Source: Verrucomicrobiia bacterium | GTDB taxonomy: Bacteria > Verrucomicrobiota > Verrucomicrobiia > Verrucomicrobiales > Akkermansiaceae | DNA length: 64,000 nt | Assembly (NCBI GenBank): GCA_030430455.1 | Contig: JAUIJB010000008.1 | Span: forward strand, 1 to 64,000 | Reading direction: 5' to 3' | In this document: positions 42,499-52,229 of the stretch, one piece after another | Layout: each line of letters starts with the position of its first letter | How positions within the stretch are numbered: the stretch's first letter is position 1 | Program-made: the position numbers and the translations under genes | The notes under the pieces: model-generated | Databases searched by the model: none | The model's input: only the letters and a program-made list of their open reading frames with translations | What the model was told of the DNA's origin: nothing

Positions 42499-45111
42499 TC
42501 AGTTCTTCTCCACCCGGAAGCGCAGGAACTCGGCGGCCTCGCTGCCGATCGGCGTGCTTGAGCGCGCCCCGATCATCGGCGCGGGGAGGCCGAGCGGCAC
42601 CAGGCCCGCGCTCGACCAGGGATCGGTGATTCCGAGGTCGAGCGATTGCTCCGGCCCCACCGTGACGAAGGGCATCGAGGTCGGACGCCGGTAGCCGATG
42701 ATCGAGAGGTAGTCGACCCCGCCGTCGTCGGTCACGCTCGCCTGGTAGGCCGCCGAGCTCGGCTCCGCGCGGTCGGGACTCAGCCCGAAGGCGAACTCCT
42801 CGAGCGCCGAGAAGTCATCGCCGTCGGCGTTGGCCGACGGCGCCAGCGCCGTCGCCGAAGGCGGCTGGGTGAAGGCGAGCTCGAAGGGGTCGGCGAGGCC
42901 GTCGTTGTCCGCGTCCCCCGGAGGCACGGCCCCCTCGTGGGCGCCGAGGTCGATCGTGCCCGTGCGCCGCGGCAGGCCGCCGAGGTCGATCATCTCGCTG
43001 TTGGCCGAGTTGTCGCCGGCATTGAGGCAGGGCGTCCCGGTGGAGAGGCGGAAGTCACCGCCAGCCGAGGGCGCCGAGCCCGGGTCAATCGGCAGGACGA
43101 AGAGCGGGTTGTTGAGGTCCGTGGTGCCGTCCAGCGCGGTGCCGCCGGGGTCGAGGTGCTGGGCGAGCGAGTATTCGAAACTGGTGCTGCCACCCACGGC
43201 GGCAAGCGTCGCCAGCACGTCGCCGCGGTCGCCGTCCACCGCGTTGTTCCAGACGATCGAGTTCCACACCTCGGTCGTCGAGCTGAAGCCGTAAAGCCCG
43301 CCACCGGAGATGCCCGCCTCGTTCCCGCTCACGGTGCAGTTCACCAGGGTGATCGCGGCGTGGCGGATGTTGGTGCCGCCGCCGTAGGAGTCGCCGAGGT
43401 TGCCCGAGATGGCGCAGTTGACCAGCACCGGCGCGCCGTCCTCCTTGACCTGGATCCCGGCGCCGTACTTCGCCCGGTTGCCGCGCAGCCAGCAGTTGCG
43501 GATCGTCGGCGAGGCCGCATCCAGGTGGACGCCGCCGCCCGAGAAGTCCGGCTCGAAGAAGCCGACCTCGGTCTCGTCGGCGAGTCCGCCGGTGATGATG
43601 AAGCCGTCGAGGACCGCGGTGGCGTCGAGGTCCTGCCCGCGCACGACCGAGTAACTGTTGTCGCCGGCCGGGACGACGGTGTCGTTCTGGTCGATGTCGC
43701 CGCTGAGAATGGTCGGGCTGGTGGCGAGGTTGCGGATGCCGCCGCCGGACGGGTAGCCGCCGAGGATCTCGATGCCGTTGAGCAGGACGAAGCTCGCCGC
43801 ACGGTCGCCGTCGACCGCGGCACCGCCCTCGTCCGGATGGTAGGTGCCGGTCGCCACCAGGATCTGCTGGTCGCCGATGGCCACCGCGAGCGCGTCCTGC
43901 AGGGTGGTGAAGGCGGTCGCCCAGGAAGTCCCGTCTCCCGGGGATCCATTGCTCGCATCGACGTGGAGGACCTCGGGAATGACCGGGGTGAAGTCGCCCT
44001 CGTAGGCGCCCAGGTCGATGGTGCCGTTCTGGATCCGCGCCGCGCCGACGAGGTCGGTCGCCTCGAGGTTGGCGGCGTTGTCGCCGGCATCGAGGGCCGG
44101 CGAGCCGGTCTCGAGGCGCAGGTCACCGTCGAGCTGCGGCGCCTGGTTCGGCGGTGAGGGCAGCAGGAATCCCGGCGCGTTGCCGGGGTTCGTCCCGTCG
44201 AGGTTGGTGCCGCCCGGGTCGATGTTGTGGACCAGCGAGTGGTGGTAGGTCGTCGAGGTGCTGCCGCCGTCGTTGACCGAGGCCACCGCGGTCGTCGTCT
44301 CGCCGTTGGCACGGTTGTTCCAGAGAATGCAGTTGGTCAGGACCGGGTTGGATGCCGCGAAGTTGGTGATCGCGCCGCCGCCGCTCGAGCTCTCCGCGGA
44401 GTTACCGCTCATCGTGCAGTTGACCAGCGTCGGCGAGGACCCGTCGCGGTTGTTGAGGCCGCCACCGAAGAAGCCCGCCAGGTTGCCGGAGAACACGCAG
44501 TTGGTGAAGCTCGGGTCGGAGTCGTCGATGCAGAACACCCCGCCTCCGAAGCCGGCCTCGTTGCCGGAGAAGCGGCAGTTCACCACAGTCGGGCTCGCGT
44601 CGGTGAGGTACATGCCGCCCCCGGCCCGGGTGGGGCCGTCGAAGGCATCCTCGCCGGGACCATCGGCGAGCCCGCCTCGGATATGCAGGCCGTCGAGCAC
44701 GGTCGCGGAAGTCAGAGCGATGCCGTAGACGACCGTCTGCGAGTTGCTCCCCGCCGGGGCGCCCGAGTCGTTCTGGTCAAGGTCGCCGCTGAGGATCGTC
44801 TCGTGGGCGGACAGGTCGCGCGCGCCGCCACCAGCCGGGTAGCCGCCCTCGATGGTCACGCCTTCCACCAACTCGAAGCGGGCGTCCTCGTCGTTGTCAC
44901 TGAAGCTGCCGCCTTCGTCCGGATGGTAGCTGCCGGCGGCGACGAGGATCGTGTCCGTGGCCGCGGCGGCGGCGAGGCCTTCCTGGAGCGTGGCAAAGGC
45001 ACTACCCCAGCTGGTTCCATCGCCGGACGCAGCGACCGACTGGTCGACGTGCCAAGTGGCGGCGGTGAGCGGGGTCGTGAGGGCGGCGCAGGCGAGGAGG
45101 AGGGTTCTCAT
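42499..45111 (-). CDS. Secreted right-handed beta-helix protein with two tandem halves
   Basis: 870-residue exported protein (signal peptide MRTLLLACAALTTPLTAA). Two homologous halves each begin HVD...GDGTSWGSAFATLQ / HVDASNGSPGDGTSWATAF, continue with IEGGYPAGGGARDLS-type loops and parallel beta-helix turns (FSGNEAGFGGGVFCID, NCTMSGNSAESSSGGG), and close with a choice-of-anchor-like GSPALDAGDNAANLEATDL segment. The C-terminus has a DADNDGLADPFELAF calcium-loop-like stretch and a tail ending EFLRFRVEKN, of the kind seen in other secreted proteins here. Beta-helix proteins of this type bind or cleave polysaccharides or act as adhesins; no catalytic residues can be assigned. Confidence 0.85.
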   Translation of the reverse strand: MRTLLLACAALTTPLTAATWHVDQSVAASGDGTSWGSAFATLQEGLAAAAATDTILVAAGSYHPDEGGSFSDNDEDARFELVEGVTIEGGYPAGGGARDLSAHETILSGDLDQNDSGAPAGSNSQTVVYGIALTSATVLDGLHIRGGLADGPGEDAFDGPTRAGGGMYLTDASPTVVNCRFSGNEAGFGGGVFCIDDSDPSFTNCVFSGNLAGFFGGGLNNRDGSSPTLVNCTMSGNSAESSSGGGAITNFAASNPVLTNCILWNNRANGETTTAVASVNDGGSTSTTYHHSLVHNIDPGGTNLDGTNPGNAPGFLLPSPPNQAPQLDGDLRLETGSPALDAGDNAANLEATDLVGAARIQNGTIDLGAYEGDFTPVIPEVLHVDASNGSPGDGTSWATAFTTLQDALAVAIGDQQILVATGTYHPDEGGAAVDGDRAASFVLLNGIEILGGYPSGGGIRNLATSPTILSGDIDQNDTVVPAGDNSYSVVRGQDLDATAVLDGFIITGGLADETEVGFFEPDFSGGGVHLDAASPTIRNCWLRGNRAKYGAGIQVKEDGAPVLVNCAISGNLGDSYGGGTNIRHAAITLVNCTVSGNEAGISGGGLYGFSSTTEVWNSIVWNNAVDGDRGDVLATLAAVGGSTSFEYSLAQHLDPGGTALDGTTDLNNPLFVLPIDPGSAPSAGGDFRLSTGTPCLNAGDNSANSEMIDLGGLPRRTGTIDLGAHEGAVPPGDADNDGLADPFELAFTQPPSATALAPSANADGDDFSALEEFAFGLSPDRAEPSSAAYQASVTDDGGVDYLSIIGYRRPTSMPFVTVGPEQSLDLGITDPWSSAGLVPLGLPAPMIGARSSTPIGSEAAEFLRFRVEKN

Positions 45112-45193
45112 GAGTTGATGGTGAGGCTAGGTGAAACAATCGGGGCTTCCAAGCAGTCTCTGCCGTCGGCGACGAGGCATCGCCACGATACCA

Positions 45194-46198
45194 CTACCAG
45201 GGCACCGCTCCCTTGACCCGGGTTTGGACCCGGCACAGGTAGGCATCGGCCGTCAGGTAGAGCACCGAGCCGTCGTCCCCCCAGGCGCAGTTGGCGGTGC
45301 GCTGGCCGGTGAGGATCCGGCCGAGCAGCTTGCCCTCGGGCGAGATGATCAGCACCCCGCCCGGTCCGGTCGCCCAGACGTTCCCCGCGCGGTCGAGCTT
45401 GAGCCCGTCGGTCGCGCCGGGGCCCTCGAGGCCGCTGGCATCGAAGAACCGCTCACCCTCGACCAGGCCGCCGCCGGGCTTGACCTCGTACTTCCGGATG
45501 ATCGGCTCGCGGCCGTCGGACTGGGCGACGAAGGCCAGCTTGCCGTCGTGCGACAGCGCGATCCCGTTCGGCCGGGCCAGCGAGCGGTCCTCGAGGGTGA
45601 CCGTGCCGTCCGGCGCGATCCGGTAGACCCCGCACCAGTCGAGCTCGCGCCGCGGGTCGCGCCAACCCTGCGGCAGGCCGAAGGGGGGATCGGTGAAGTA
45701 GATGCTGCCATCCGGGTGCACCGCCAGGTCGTTGGGGCTGTTGAAGCGCTTGCCCTCGAAGCGGTCGGCGAGGGTGAGCTTGCCGCCGTCGCGGCTCAGC
45801 AGCGACACCCGGCGGTCACCGTGTTCGCAGCACAACAGCCGGCCGTCGGCGTCGAAGGCCAGGCCGTTCGAGCCGGGCTCGCGACCGTAGTCGCCGACAC
45901 CGGTGAAGCCCGAGGGCTTCATGAAGACCGCCAGGCCTCCCTCCTCGCTCCACTGGTGGATCGTGTTGCGCGGGATGTCCGAGAACAACAGGCGCTTGCC
46001 GGCCGGGTCCCACACGGGCCCCTCCGACCAGTCGAGCCCCGAGGCCAGCACCTCGATCCGCGCATCGCTCGACAGCAGCTCGTCCAGCGCGGGGTCGCGG
46101 CGCTCGATCGACCCCAGCGTCGGCCGCGGTGGCGCCGCGAGGGCAAGGGAGACCGTCATCCACCAGGCAAGGCTCACGCATCGAATCATCATGACCAT
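45194..46198 (-). CDS. Secreted SMP-30/gluconolactonase-family beta-propeller protein
   Basis: 334 residues with a signal peptide (MIRCVSLAWWMTVSLALAA; start 46198 or the ATG at 46192). The SMP-30 fold is indicated by LDWSEGPVWDPAGKRLLFSD (metal-binding Glu), EPGSNGLAFDADGRLLCCEH, FNSPNDLAVHPDGSIYFTDP (conserved Asn and Asp) and RPNGIALSHDGKLAFV with TDGLKLDRAGNVWATGPGG. Family members hydrolyse sugar lactones. Outside the cytoplasm here. Confidence 0.92.
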   Translation of the reverse strand: MVMMIRCVSLAWWMTVSLALAAPPRPTLGSIERRDPALDELLSSDARIEVLASGLDWSEGPVWDPAGKRLLFSDIPRNTIHQWSEEGGLAVFMKPSGFTGVGDYGREPGSNGLAFDADGRLLCCEHGDRRVSLLSRDGGKLTLADRFEGKRFNSPNDLAVHPDGSIYFTDPPFGLPQGWRDPRRELDWCGVYRIAPDGTVTLEDRSLARPNGIALSHDGKLAFVAQSDGREPIIRKYEVKPGGGLVEGERFFDASGLEGPGATDGLKLDRAGNVWATGPGGVLIISPEGKLLGRILTGQRTANCAWGDDGSVLYLTADAYLCRVQTRVKGAVPW

Positions 46199-46264
46199 GA
46201 ACCAAGCGAAGATCGGTGCGGCTGGCGACCCCGAACTCCACCGTCCGCCACGATCGGGATCCGG

Positions 46265-46960
46265 CTAGTCCCCCGGGCCGACCTCCGCCAGCAGCGGCCG
46301 ATGGTCGGAGGCTCGGTCGGCGGGCGGGTCGTCGAGACGCCGGAAGCGGACCGGACCCGGCCGGCCGCGGATCGCGATGCGGTCGAGCGCGATCACCGGC
46401 CGCCGCGCCGGAAAGGTCGCCTGCCGCGAGGTCAGCGGGAAGCGCCGCCGCACGGCGCGCATGAAGCGCGTCGCCGGGCGCCACTCGTTGAGGTCGCCCA
46501 TCAGGACCTGCAGCACGTCGCCGTGGCGCTCGTCGGCATCGGCAAGGATGGCGTCGAGCTTGCCGATCTGGCGCAGCCGCTCGCGCCCCGACAAGCCGAG
46601 GTGCACCCCGCAGACATCCAGCGGGCCGGAGGGGAGCTCGATGTGAAACCGGATCGCCCCGCGCGGCTCGCGGCCGCCGAGGTCGATGCGCTGGACCTCC
46701 CCGGCCTCGACCCGCGACATCAGCACGTTGCCGTAGTGGCCGCGCGGGGTGAGCATCGTCCGCCCATGGACCAGCGTGGCGAAACCGAGCGATCCGAGCC
46801 GGTGAAGCAGGCTCGTGGCGTCGTTGCCGTCATCGAAGACCTCCTGCAGGGCGACGACATCGGCCCGGCTGCGGCGGATCACCTCGACGATCGGCTCCGG
46901 GTCCTCGCGACCCGAGCGGCCGACGCAGCCGTGGACGTTGTAGGTGAGCAGGCGCAGCAT
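46265..46960 (-). CDS. Endonuclease/exonuclease/phosphatase-family protein
   Basis: 231 residues with the EEP motifs: LLTYNVHGCVG, DVVALQEVF, CGVHLGLS, MGDLNEWRP and SDHRPLLAEV. Such enzymes use Mg2+ to cut phosphodiester bonds; this short type is related to YbhP-like proteins. Its ATG is 6 bp after the stop of the PLD-VTT gene, so they form an operon. The same pairing (cardiolipin-synthase-like PLD with an EEP protein) occurs in the clsB-ybhP locus of E. coli, which supports a role near phospholipid or cell-envelope metabolism (inference). Confidence 0.88.
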   Translation of the reverse strand: MLRLLTYNVHGCVGRSGREDPEPIVEVIRRSRADVVALQEVFDDGNDATSLLHRLGSLGFATLVHGRTMLTPRGHYGNVLMSRVEAGEVQRIDLGGREPRGAIRFHIELPSGPLDVCGVHLGLSGRERLRQIGKLDAILADADERHGDVLQVLMGDLNEWRPATRFMRAVRRRFPLTSRQATFPARRPVIALDRIAIRGRPGPVRFRRLDDPPADRASDHRPLLAEVGPGD

Positions 46961-46966
46961 GGCGGG

Positions 46967-49108
46967 TCAGGTGAAGCGCCGGCGGACCCACACGAGGAGG
47001 CCGCCGACCACCGCGGCGATGGCGATGAACACCAGCCAGGTGTCCCAGCCGGGGTTGCGCAGGGCGACGACGAACTGGCGCGTCGCCAGCACCACCACCG
47101 CCACCCCGGGGACCAGCCCGATCGCGGAGCCGATCATGAACACCGCGAAGCGAAGGCCGGAGACGCCGGCCACCAGGTTCATCAGTCCGAAGGGGGCGAT
47201 GGGAAGGACCCGCAGGAAGGCGACCGACCAGATGCCGCGGTTCTTCAACGAGGCCGACAGCGAGTCCAGCCGGTCGCCCGCGATCCGGCGGATCAGCGGC
47301 TTGCCGAAGTGGTGGCCGATGCCGAAGGAGATCCCCGCGGCGATCAGCGATCCGGCGAGGCCGCAAGCGAAGGCCTGCCACGGGCCGAAGGTCAGCACCG
47401 AGCCGATCAGGATCAGGTTGATCGGCACCGCCAGCACGCCGGCCGCCACGAACACCAGCAGCAGGAGCAGCAGCGCGTGGGGCGAGTCCCGCAGCGGGCC
47501 GAGGAAGGCGGTCACGCTTTCCTGGTCGAGGTAGGCCAGCCAGAGTTGGCTGAGCGCCAGGCCGGCGACGACCAGGCCGGCGACCCAGCCGGCGATCTTC
47601 AACCAGCGCAGGCCCGAGGGCAGGTCCTCCGGCTCGTCGAAGATCGCTGCCTGCCCGTGCAGCGCCTTCCAGGCATGGTGCACCGGGCTGATCGGCTCGT
47701 CGGGGTCGAGCAGCTGCGTGTCGGCCAGCCGACGCTGGACATCGCTGAGCGGCGGCGGCTCGAGGACCCGCAGCCGGTTGCCGCCCGCCTCGCGCAGCGA
47801 CTCGATCGCGCCCCGCAGCGAGCCCGCCCGATCGACCTCCTCGCGGATGCGTTCGGGCGACTCGTGGACATGCATCGCCAGCAACTCCTCGCGCAGCCGG
47901 CGGATGAAGTCCCGCGGTTCCGCGTGGACGAAGCCGAGGTCGAGCTCGGAGTCGACCCGCATCGAGCGGTTGCTCAGGTTCGCCGAGCCGAGCAGCAGGA
48001 TCCGGTCGTCGGCAACCAGCAGCTTGGCGTGGACGTAGACCTGGCTGTCCTCTCCGCCGTCCGGATCCCCCTCGGCATGCGGGTAGCAGGCCGAGAGGCG
48101 GCCGTGGACGTCGGCCTCGTCGAGGATTTCGAGCAGCCGGTCGCGCAGCACGCCGAGCGTGCCCTCCTCCGCCCAGCCGGCCTCGCGGGTCAGCACCAGG
48201 ACGACTTCCGGCCCGTCCGGCTCGCGCAGCCGCTCGCACAGGGCCTCGACGATCGCGTGCGACGAAAGGTACTGGTTCTCGATGTAGAGGAAGCGCCTCG
48301 CCCGCGCGATCGTCTCGAGGTGCAGTCGCTCGATGTGCCGCGACGGCGGCTTGTCCTCGTAGCGTGCGAAGGTCAACGCCAGCGCGACCTCCTCGTCGCT
48401 GAAGTCGACCGCCACCGACTCCGGCCAGCAAGCGCCGTCCGACACCCCGCCGAGCGCTGGCAGCGCGCCGCCGGTCGCGCGCTCCCAGCGCATCGCGGCG
48501 AGCTCGCGCAGGTCGTCGACCACCGCGCCGCAAAGCGCCACCTGGACGTCGTGGTAGGGCTGGTAGGCCTCGCCGTCGGGGCTCCGCCTCCGCTCGTCGC
48601 CGGCCCGGTGCGCGCGGGTGTCCCAGCGCCACGCGGCCAGGTCGATGCCGCCGCAGAAGGCCAGCCGGCCGTCCACCACGACGAGCTTCTGGTGGTGCGA
48701 GGCGCCGGCATCGATCGCGTCGTCGGTCACCAGCTCGAGCCGCGGGTGCCCCGGGTTGCGCCAGCGCGTGAAGGGCAGCCAGTCGCGCTCGGTCAGGTAG
48801 AGGACCGAGTAGTCCCACAGCAGGATCCGCACGACGAGGTCCGGCTTCTCCTCGAGGACCGCGATCAGGAAGTCGGCGAGCTTCGACGGGTAGCCGTCGT
48901 CGTCCTCCGTGCGGACCATCTCGATCGAGTCCGCGATGTCCCAGGCGAGGATGACGACCTCGCGCTCGGCAGCCCGCACCGCCTCGCGGAAGGCGCGGAA
49001 ATAGTCACGCGTGCTGAGCAGGAAGGCGCCCTGCCCGACCCGGCTGCGCCGCCAGCAGTTCTCGCCGGCCTGGAGCTCGGGGACATCGGGGGCGGGCGAC
49101 TCGGGCAT
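46967..49108 (-). CDS. Phospholipase D/cardiolipin synthase-like protein fused to a VTT membrane domain
   Basis: 713 residues. The N-terminal 460 residues hold two phospholipase D HKD motifs: HQKLVVVDGRLAFCGGIDL (His139, Lys141) and HAKLLVADDRILLLGSANLS (His360, Lys362), sufficient for transphosphatidylation or hydrolysis of phospholipid. From about residue 495 the protein is a DedA/VTT-type membrane domain (YLDQESVTAFLGPLRDSP, then PINLILIGSVLTFGPWQAF and RVLPIAPFGLMNLVAGVSG). The start at 49106-49108 (MPESPAPDVPE) was chosen over upstream ATGs. The fusion of a lipid-modifying enzyme with a VTT-domain membrane protein suggests lipid handling at the membrane. An EEP gene follows in the same operon. 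Confidence 0.9.
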   Translation of the reverse strand: MPESPAPDVPELQAGENCWRRSRVGQGAFLLSTRDYFRAFREAVRAAEREVVILAWDIADSIEMVRTEDDDGYPSKLADFLIAVLEEKPDLVVRILLWDYSVLYLTERDWLPFTRWRNPGHPRLELVTDDAIDAGASHHQKLVVVDGRLAFCGGIDLAAWRWDTRAHRAGDERRRSPDGEAYQPYHDVQVALCGAVVDDLRELAAMRWERATGGALPALGGVSDGACWPESVAVDFSDEEVALALTFARYEDKPPSRHIERLHLETIARARRFLYIENQYLSSHAIVEALCERLREPDGPEVVLVLTREAGWAEEGTLGVLRDRLLEILDEADVHGRLSACYPHAEGDPDGGEDSQVYVHAKLLVADDRILLLGSANLSNRSMRVDSELDLGFVHAEPRDFIRRLREELLAMHVHESPERIREEVDRAGSLRGAIESLREAGGNRLRVLEPPPLSDVQRRLADTQLLDPDEPISPVHHAWKALHGQAAIFDEPEDLPSGLRWLKIAGWVAGLVVAGLALSQLWLAYLDQESVTAFLGPLRDSPHALLLLLLVFVAAGVLAVPINLILIGSVLTFGPWQAFACGLAGSLIAAGISFGIGHHFGKPLIRRIAGDRLDSLSASLKNRGIWSVAFLRVLPIAPFGLMNLVAGVSGLRFAVFMIGSAIGLVPGVAVVVLATRQFVVALRNPGWDTWLVFIAIAAVVGGLLVWVRRRFT

Positions 49109-49184
49109 CGGGCTGGAGCCTAGCATGCCCGACGCCGGGCGCAAAGCGACCCACGCGACGACCCGGCGCCGGCCCCACGGCCGC

Positions 49185-49207
49185 CCGCTCCCCCCGGCGG
49201 GGAGCGG
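49185..49207 (-). terminator. Strong hairpin downstream of the small lipoprotein gene
   Basis: A 9-bp perfect stem (CCGCTCCCC-ccggc-GGGGAGCGG) 21 bp beyond the stop of the lipoprotein gene on the minus strand. No U-run follows on that strand, so it is only a possible terminator. Confidence 0.4.
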
Positions 49208-49227
49208 CGGGATCGGCCATCAACCCC

Positions 49228-49500
49228 TCAGGGCTGGAACTTGCGGTAGCCCGACATGTAGCCGCGGGCGAACGCGTTCTTGGTCGTCGAGTTGTAGTAG
49301 TCGTTGAAGCGCATGTAGTTGGACTCGCGGCCCATCTCGGCGTCGCGCTTGCCGAAGACATAGCCCTGCTCGAAGGCATCGTCCTCGGCCTTCTTGCTCG
49401 GGGCGACTCCCGGGACCGAGGGAGACAGGTCACCCGGTGCCGGCGGCACGCAGGAGGAGAGGATGAATCCGGCGGAGATGGCGATCAGGAACATTTTCAT
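49228..49500 (-). CDS. Small lipoprotein, 90 aa
   Basis: MKMFLIAISAGFILSSCVPP is a lipoprotein signal peptide with lipobox I-L-S-S-C. The mature part, after a Pro/Ser linker, reads KKAEDDAFEQGYVFGKRDAE and ends FARGYMSGYRKFQP; no known domain is recognised. The start at 49498-49500 was preferred over a longer frame that runs into the receptor gene's end. It lies 70 bp downstream of a TonB-dependent receptor on the same strand and may be cotranscribed. Confidence 0.75.
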   Translation of the reverse strand: MKMFLIAISAGFILSSCVPPAPGDLSPSVPGVAPSKKAEDDAFEQGYVFGKRDAEMGRESNYMRFNDYYNSTTKNAFARGYMSGYRKFQP

Positions 49501-49570
49501 GACTTCGGCCACCCTTCCATGGCTGGGGAAACTGGCAACGGAATTCCGGAGCGATCCCGTCACGAGGGCC

Positions 49571-51658
49571 CTACCAGCTCATCCGCGCGCCGAGGATGGC
49601 GCCGAATCCCGGCTCGTTCTGGCCGGATCCATGGTTGCGATAATCCTCGTCGGTGAGGTTCTCCAGCCCGCAGGTCAGCTCGAGGAAATCCGTCGCCTGC
49701 CAGCCGGCATGGAGCATGGCCGTCACGTAGCCCGGAGTGCCGCCCACCGGGATCCGCTGGGTGTCGCCGCGATCGGACAGGGAAAGGTCCTCCTGCGCGC
49801 TGGCCGCGAGGATCCGCCCCTCGACCCACAGCCTTTCGCCCGGATGCGTCCAGCGCAGCGCCAGCGAGCCGGTCAGCGGCATCACCCGCGACGCCGGCTC
49901 GTGGACGGTCGGCCCGCCGAGCACGACCGGGGTGTCGCTGCGGCCGTCCTGCCAGGCGGCGAAGCCCGACAGCGTCCAGCACGGCGACAGGCGCCACCAC
50001 CCCTCGAGCTCGACGCCGTAGAGGTAGCCGTCGCGGCCGTTGGTCGTCACCGACCCGCCGCTGCCGTCGGCGACGCTGGTGATGATGTCGTCGATGTCGG
50101 TGTAGAAGACCGCCGCACTCAGGCCGTGGTCGGCGGTGTCGTGGCGGGCACCGATTTCCCAGGTCACGAACTCCTCGGGCTCGACGTCGATCGAGCCGGC
50201 GTTGTTCACCCCGGAGCGGGTCGTCAGGTTGCCCGACAGGTCGTTGAGGTTCGGTGCGCGGAAGGCCTGGGTGGCGCCGGCGAAGAGGCTCCAGCACTCG
50301 TTGACCCGGAACAGGCCGCGCAGCGAGCCGGTGAAGTCGTCCCAGTCGCGCGCGGCACCGGGGACGTCGGCGCCGAGACTGGAGTCGTAGTAGCGCCCCA
50401 GCTCGGCGCGGGCGTGGGTGTAGCGGCCGCCCGCGGTCAGCTCGAGCCGCTCGTTCAGCTCCCAGACGTACTGCGCGTAGGCGCCGAGGAGGTCGTAACT
50501 CGAGTCGTCGGCGACCGGCCGGAACGACGGGTCGAAGGCGAGGCCGGCGCCGCGGTCGCGGTAGCCGGTCGAGTCGACCTCGTCGTGGTAGTAGTCGACC
50601 CCGTAGACCAGCAGGCCCGGGCCGACGGGCGACTCGAGCGAGAGGTCGAAGCCGATGGTGTCGACCCCCGCCGTCTGGTAGCGGCGGTCGCTCGCGCTGC
50701 GGTCCTGCGACTCGGAGTCGCGGGTCGTCTGGTACGACAGCGTGGCGCTCCAGCGGGTCACCGGCCCGTCCGCCCGCTCGCCGGCGGCGCGCAGGTAGGT
50801 CAGCGAGCGCTCCTGGTCGTAGATCCGGTGGTTGTAGCTCCCGCGGGTGGCGACGTGGCCGTCGTGCTGCCAACCCGGGTTGTGGAGCGTCGAGTGCCAG
50901 CGCCAGATGTCGTCCTGGTTCACGTTCTGGTGGACCACGGTCAGGGTGGCGTCCGGGCCCAGCGCGATGTCGGCGCGCAGGTCGAGGTCCTGCTCCGGGT
51001 AGCCGGTGTTGCGCATCAGGCCGACGCCGGAGTCGCGGATGTCGCCGAAGTCCTTGGCGGTGACGCCAAGCAGGACGCCGAAGCGCCCGCCCACCCCGAA
51101 GGCCGACTCGACCCGGCCGACGTGCGAGCCGTCGCCGTTGCTGCGGAACTCGCAGTAGGCGGAGCCGGTGGTGAAGGCCTCGCCCCCGGCCTGGTCGCGG
51201 AAGCGCGACGAGCGGGTGAAGGCATTGAGCGTGCCGCCGACGGCGTCGGACCCGTAGAGCACCGAGCCCTGGCTCTTGGTGAGCTCGATGCGGTCGAGCG
51301 AGTAGGGGTCGACCGTGTTCCAGTACTGGATCGGTCCGCCGCGGAACAGCGAGTTGTTGAAGCGCACGCCGTCGACGAGCAGCAGGTTCTGGCGCCCGGT
51401 GAAGCCGCGGATGAAGGGCGAACCGTGGCCGTGGGTGGTCTTCTGCACCAGCACCCCGGGGGTGAACTGGAGCGCCTCGGGGAGCGTCCGACGCGTGTTG
51501 TCGCGGAGGAACCCGGCGTCGATCCGGTCGAAGGAGTAGGGCGTGTCGAGCGGTTCGCTCTCGATCCGGCCAACCGTCACCACCAGCGGGTCGAGCAGCT
51601 CCCGGGCGGCAAGCGGGACGGTGGCGAGGGCGGCGGCGACGAGGGTTCGGCGGATCAT
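49571..51658 (-). CDS. TonB-dependent outer-membrane receptor
   Basis: 695-residue outer-membrane transporter. Signal peptide MIRRTLVAAALATVPLAA; a TonB-box-like LVVTV follows at about residue 25; the plug domain contains RRTLPEALQFTPGVLVQ, GSPFIRGFTGRQNLLLVDG and GSVLYGSDAVGGTLNAF; the remaining sequence is a 22-strand-type barrel with alternating aromatic strands, ending GAILGARMSW. The plug resembles receptors for vitamin B12 or hydroxamate/catechol siderophores, but the ligand cannot be told. The start is the ATG at 51656-51658. Confidence 0.93.
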   Translation of the reverse strand: MIRRTLVAAALATVPLAARELLDPLVVTVGRIESEPLDTPYSFDRIDAGFLRDNTRRTLPEALQFTPGVLVQKTTHGHGSPFIRGFTGRQNLLLVDGVRFNNSLFRGGPIQYWNTVDPYSLDRIELTKSQGSVLYGSDAVGGTLNAFTRSSRFRDQAGGEAFTTGSAYCEFRSNGDGSHVGRVESAFGVGGRFGVLLGVTAKDFGDIRDSGVGLMRNTGYPEQDLDLRADIALGPDATLTVVHQNVNQDDIWRWHSTLHNPGWQHDGHVATRGSYNHRIYDQERSLTYLRAAGERADGPVTRWSATLSYQTTRDSESQDRSASDRRYQTAGVDTIGFDLSLESPVGPGLLVYGVDYYHDEVDSTGYRDRGAGLAFDPSFRPVADDSSYDLLGAYAQYVWELNERLELTAGGRYTHARAELGRYYDSSLGADVPGAARDWDDFTGSLRGLFRVNECWSLFAGATQAFRAPNLNDLSGNLTTRSGVNNAGSIDVEPEEFVTWEIGARHDTADHGLSAAVFYTDIDDIITSVADGSGGSVTTNGRDGYLYGVELEGWWRLSPCWTLSGFAAWQDGRSDTPVVLGGPTVHEPASRVMPLTGSLALRWTHPGERLWVEGRILAASAQEDLSLSDRGDTQRIPVGGTPGYVTAMLHAGWQATDFLELTCGLENLTDEDYRNHGSGQNEPGFGAILGARMSW

Positions 51659-51774
51659 GGAGAATGGCGGCGGATGCCGGCCGCAAGCCACCAGATTCGC
51701 CGGTGCCGGGCAACCCGGGTCCGGCGGCAGGCGCGTCGAACTGAAAAGTGCGCAGCCACTGGCCAGCCCTTGAC

Positions 51775-52206
51775 CACCGGATGGCCAGCGCAGCGGCTGC
51801 GACCCCTGCCGGGGTCGGATGGATGCCTCCAACCACCGGGGGTGTCGTCGCCCGCTTCCGCGGGCTCCTCAACCCCCGGCTAATGGCTGCGATCCCGCTG
51901 GGATCGAAAACCGGCAGCACGATGTTCACGGGTAGGGTCCCGGATCGAATCGCAGCGGATCGCCAAAGCATCCCGGATGGGATGCCAGCCATTAGCCGGG
52001 GGTCGAGCGCAGCGACACCCCCGGACCCGGTGTCTCTTTGGACAAGCATCCTGGAGGGATGCCAGCCAGCCCCGCCACTTCTCCCGACCCGGCCCCTCTC
52101 AACAAGCATCCCGGATGGGATGCCAGCCATTAGCCGGGGGTTGAGCGCAGCGACACCCCCGGGGTAAGGAATAGGCAGCCTGCCGCATCCCGGATGGGAT
52201 GCCAGC
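51775..52206. repeat. REP palindrome array, upstream of the transposase
   Basis: Fills the gap 51659-52229. Order: an inverted element (51835-51905); full two-hairpin element (51969-52024: CATCCCGGATGGGATG, then TTAGCC, then GCCGGGGG/CCCCCGG); single-hairpin element (52047-52067); full element (52107-52162); single-hairpin element (52186-52206). The full/single/full/single order and its spacings (78, 60, 79 bp) are repeated downstream of the transposase. Confidence 0.85.
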
Positions 52207-52229
52207 CACGCCCGAACCAACCCTCAGCC

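Noticed and set aside
45131..49123. A 1330-codon open frame on the plus strand over the SMP-30, EEP and PLD genes
   Set aside because: It is antisense to three well-supported genes and shows only low-complexity composition.
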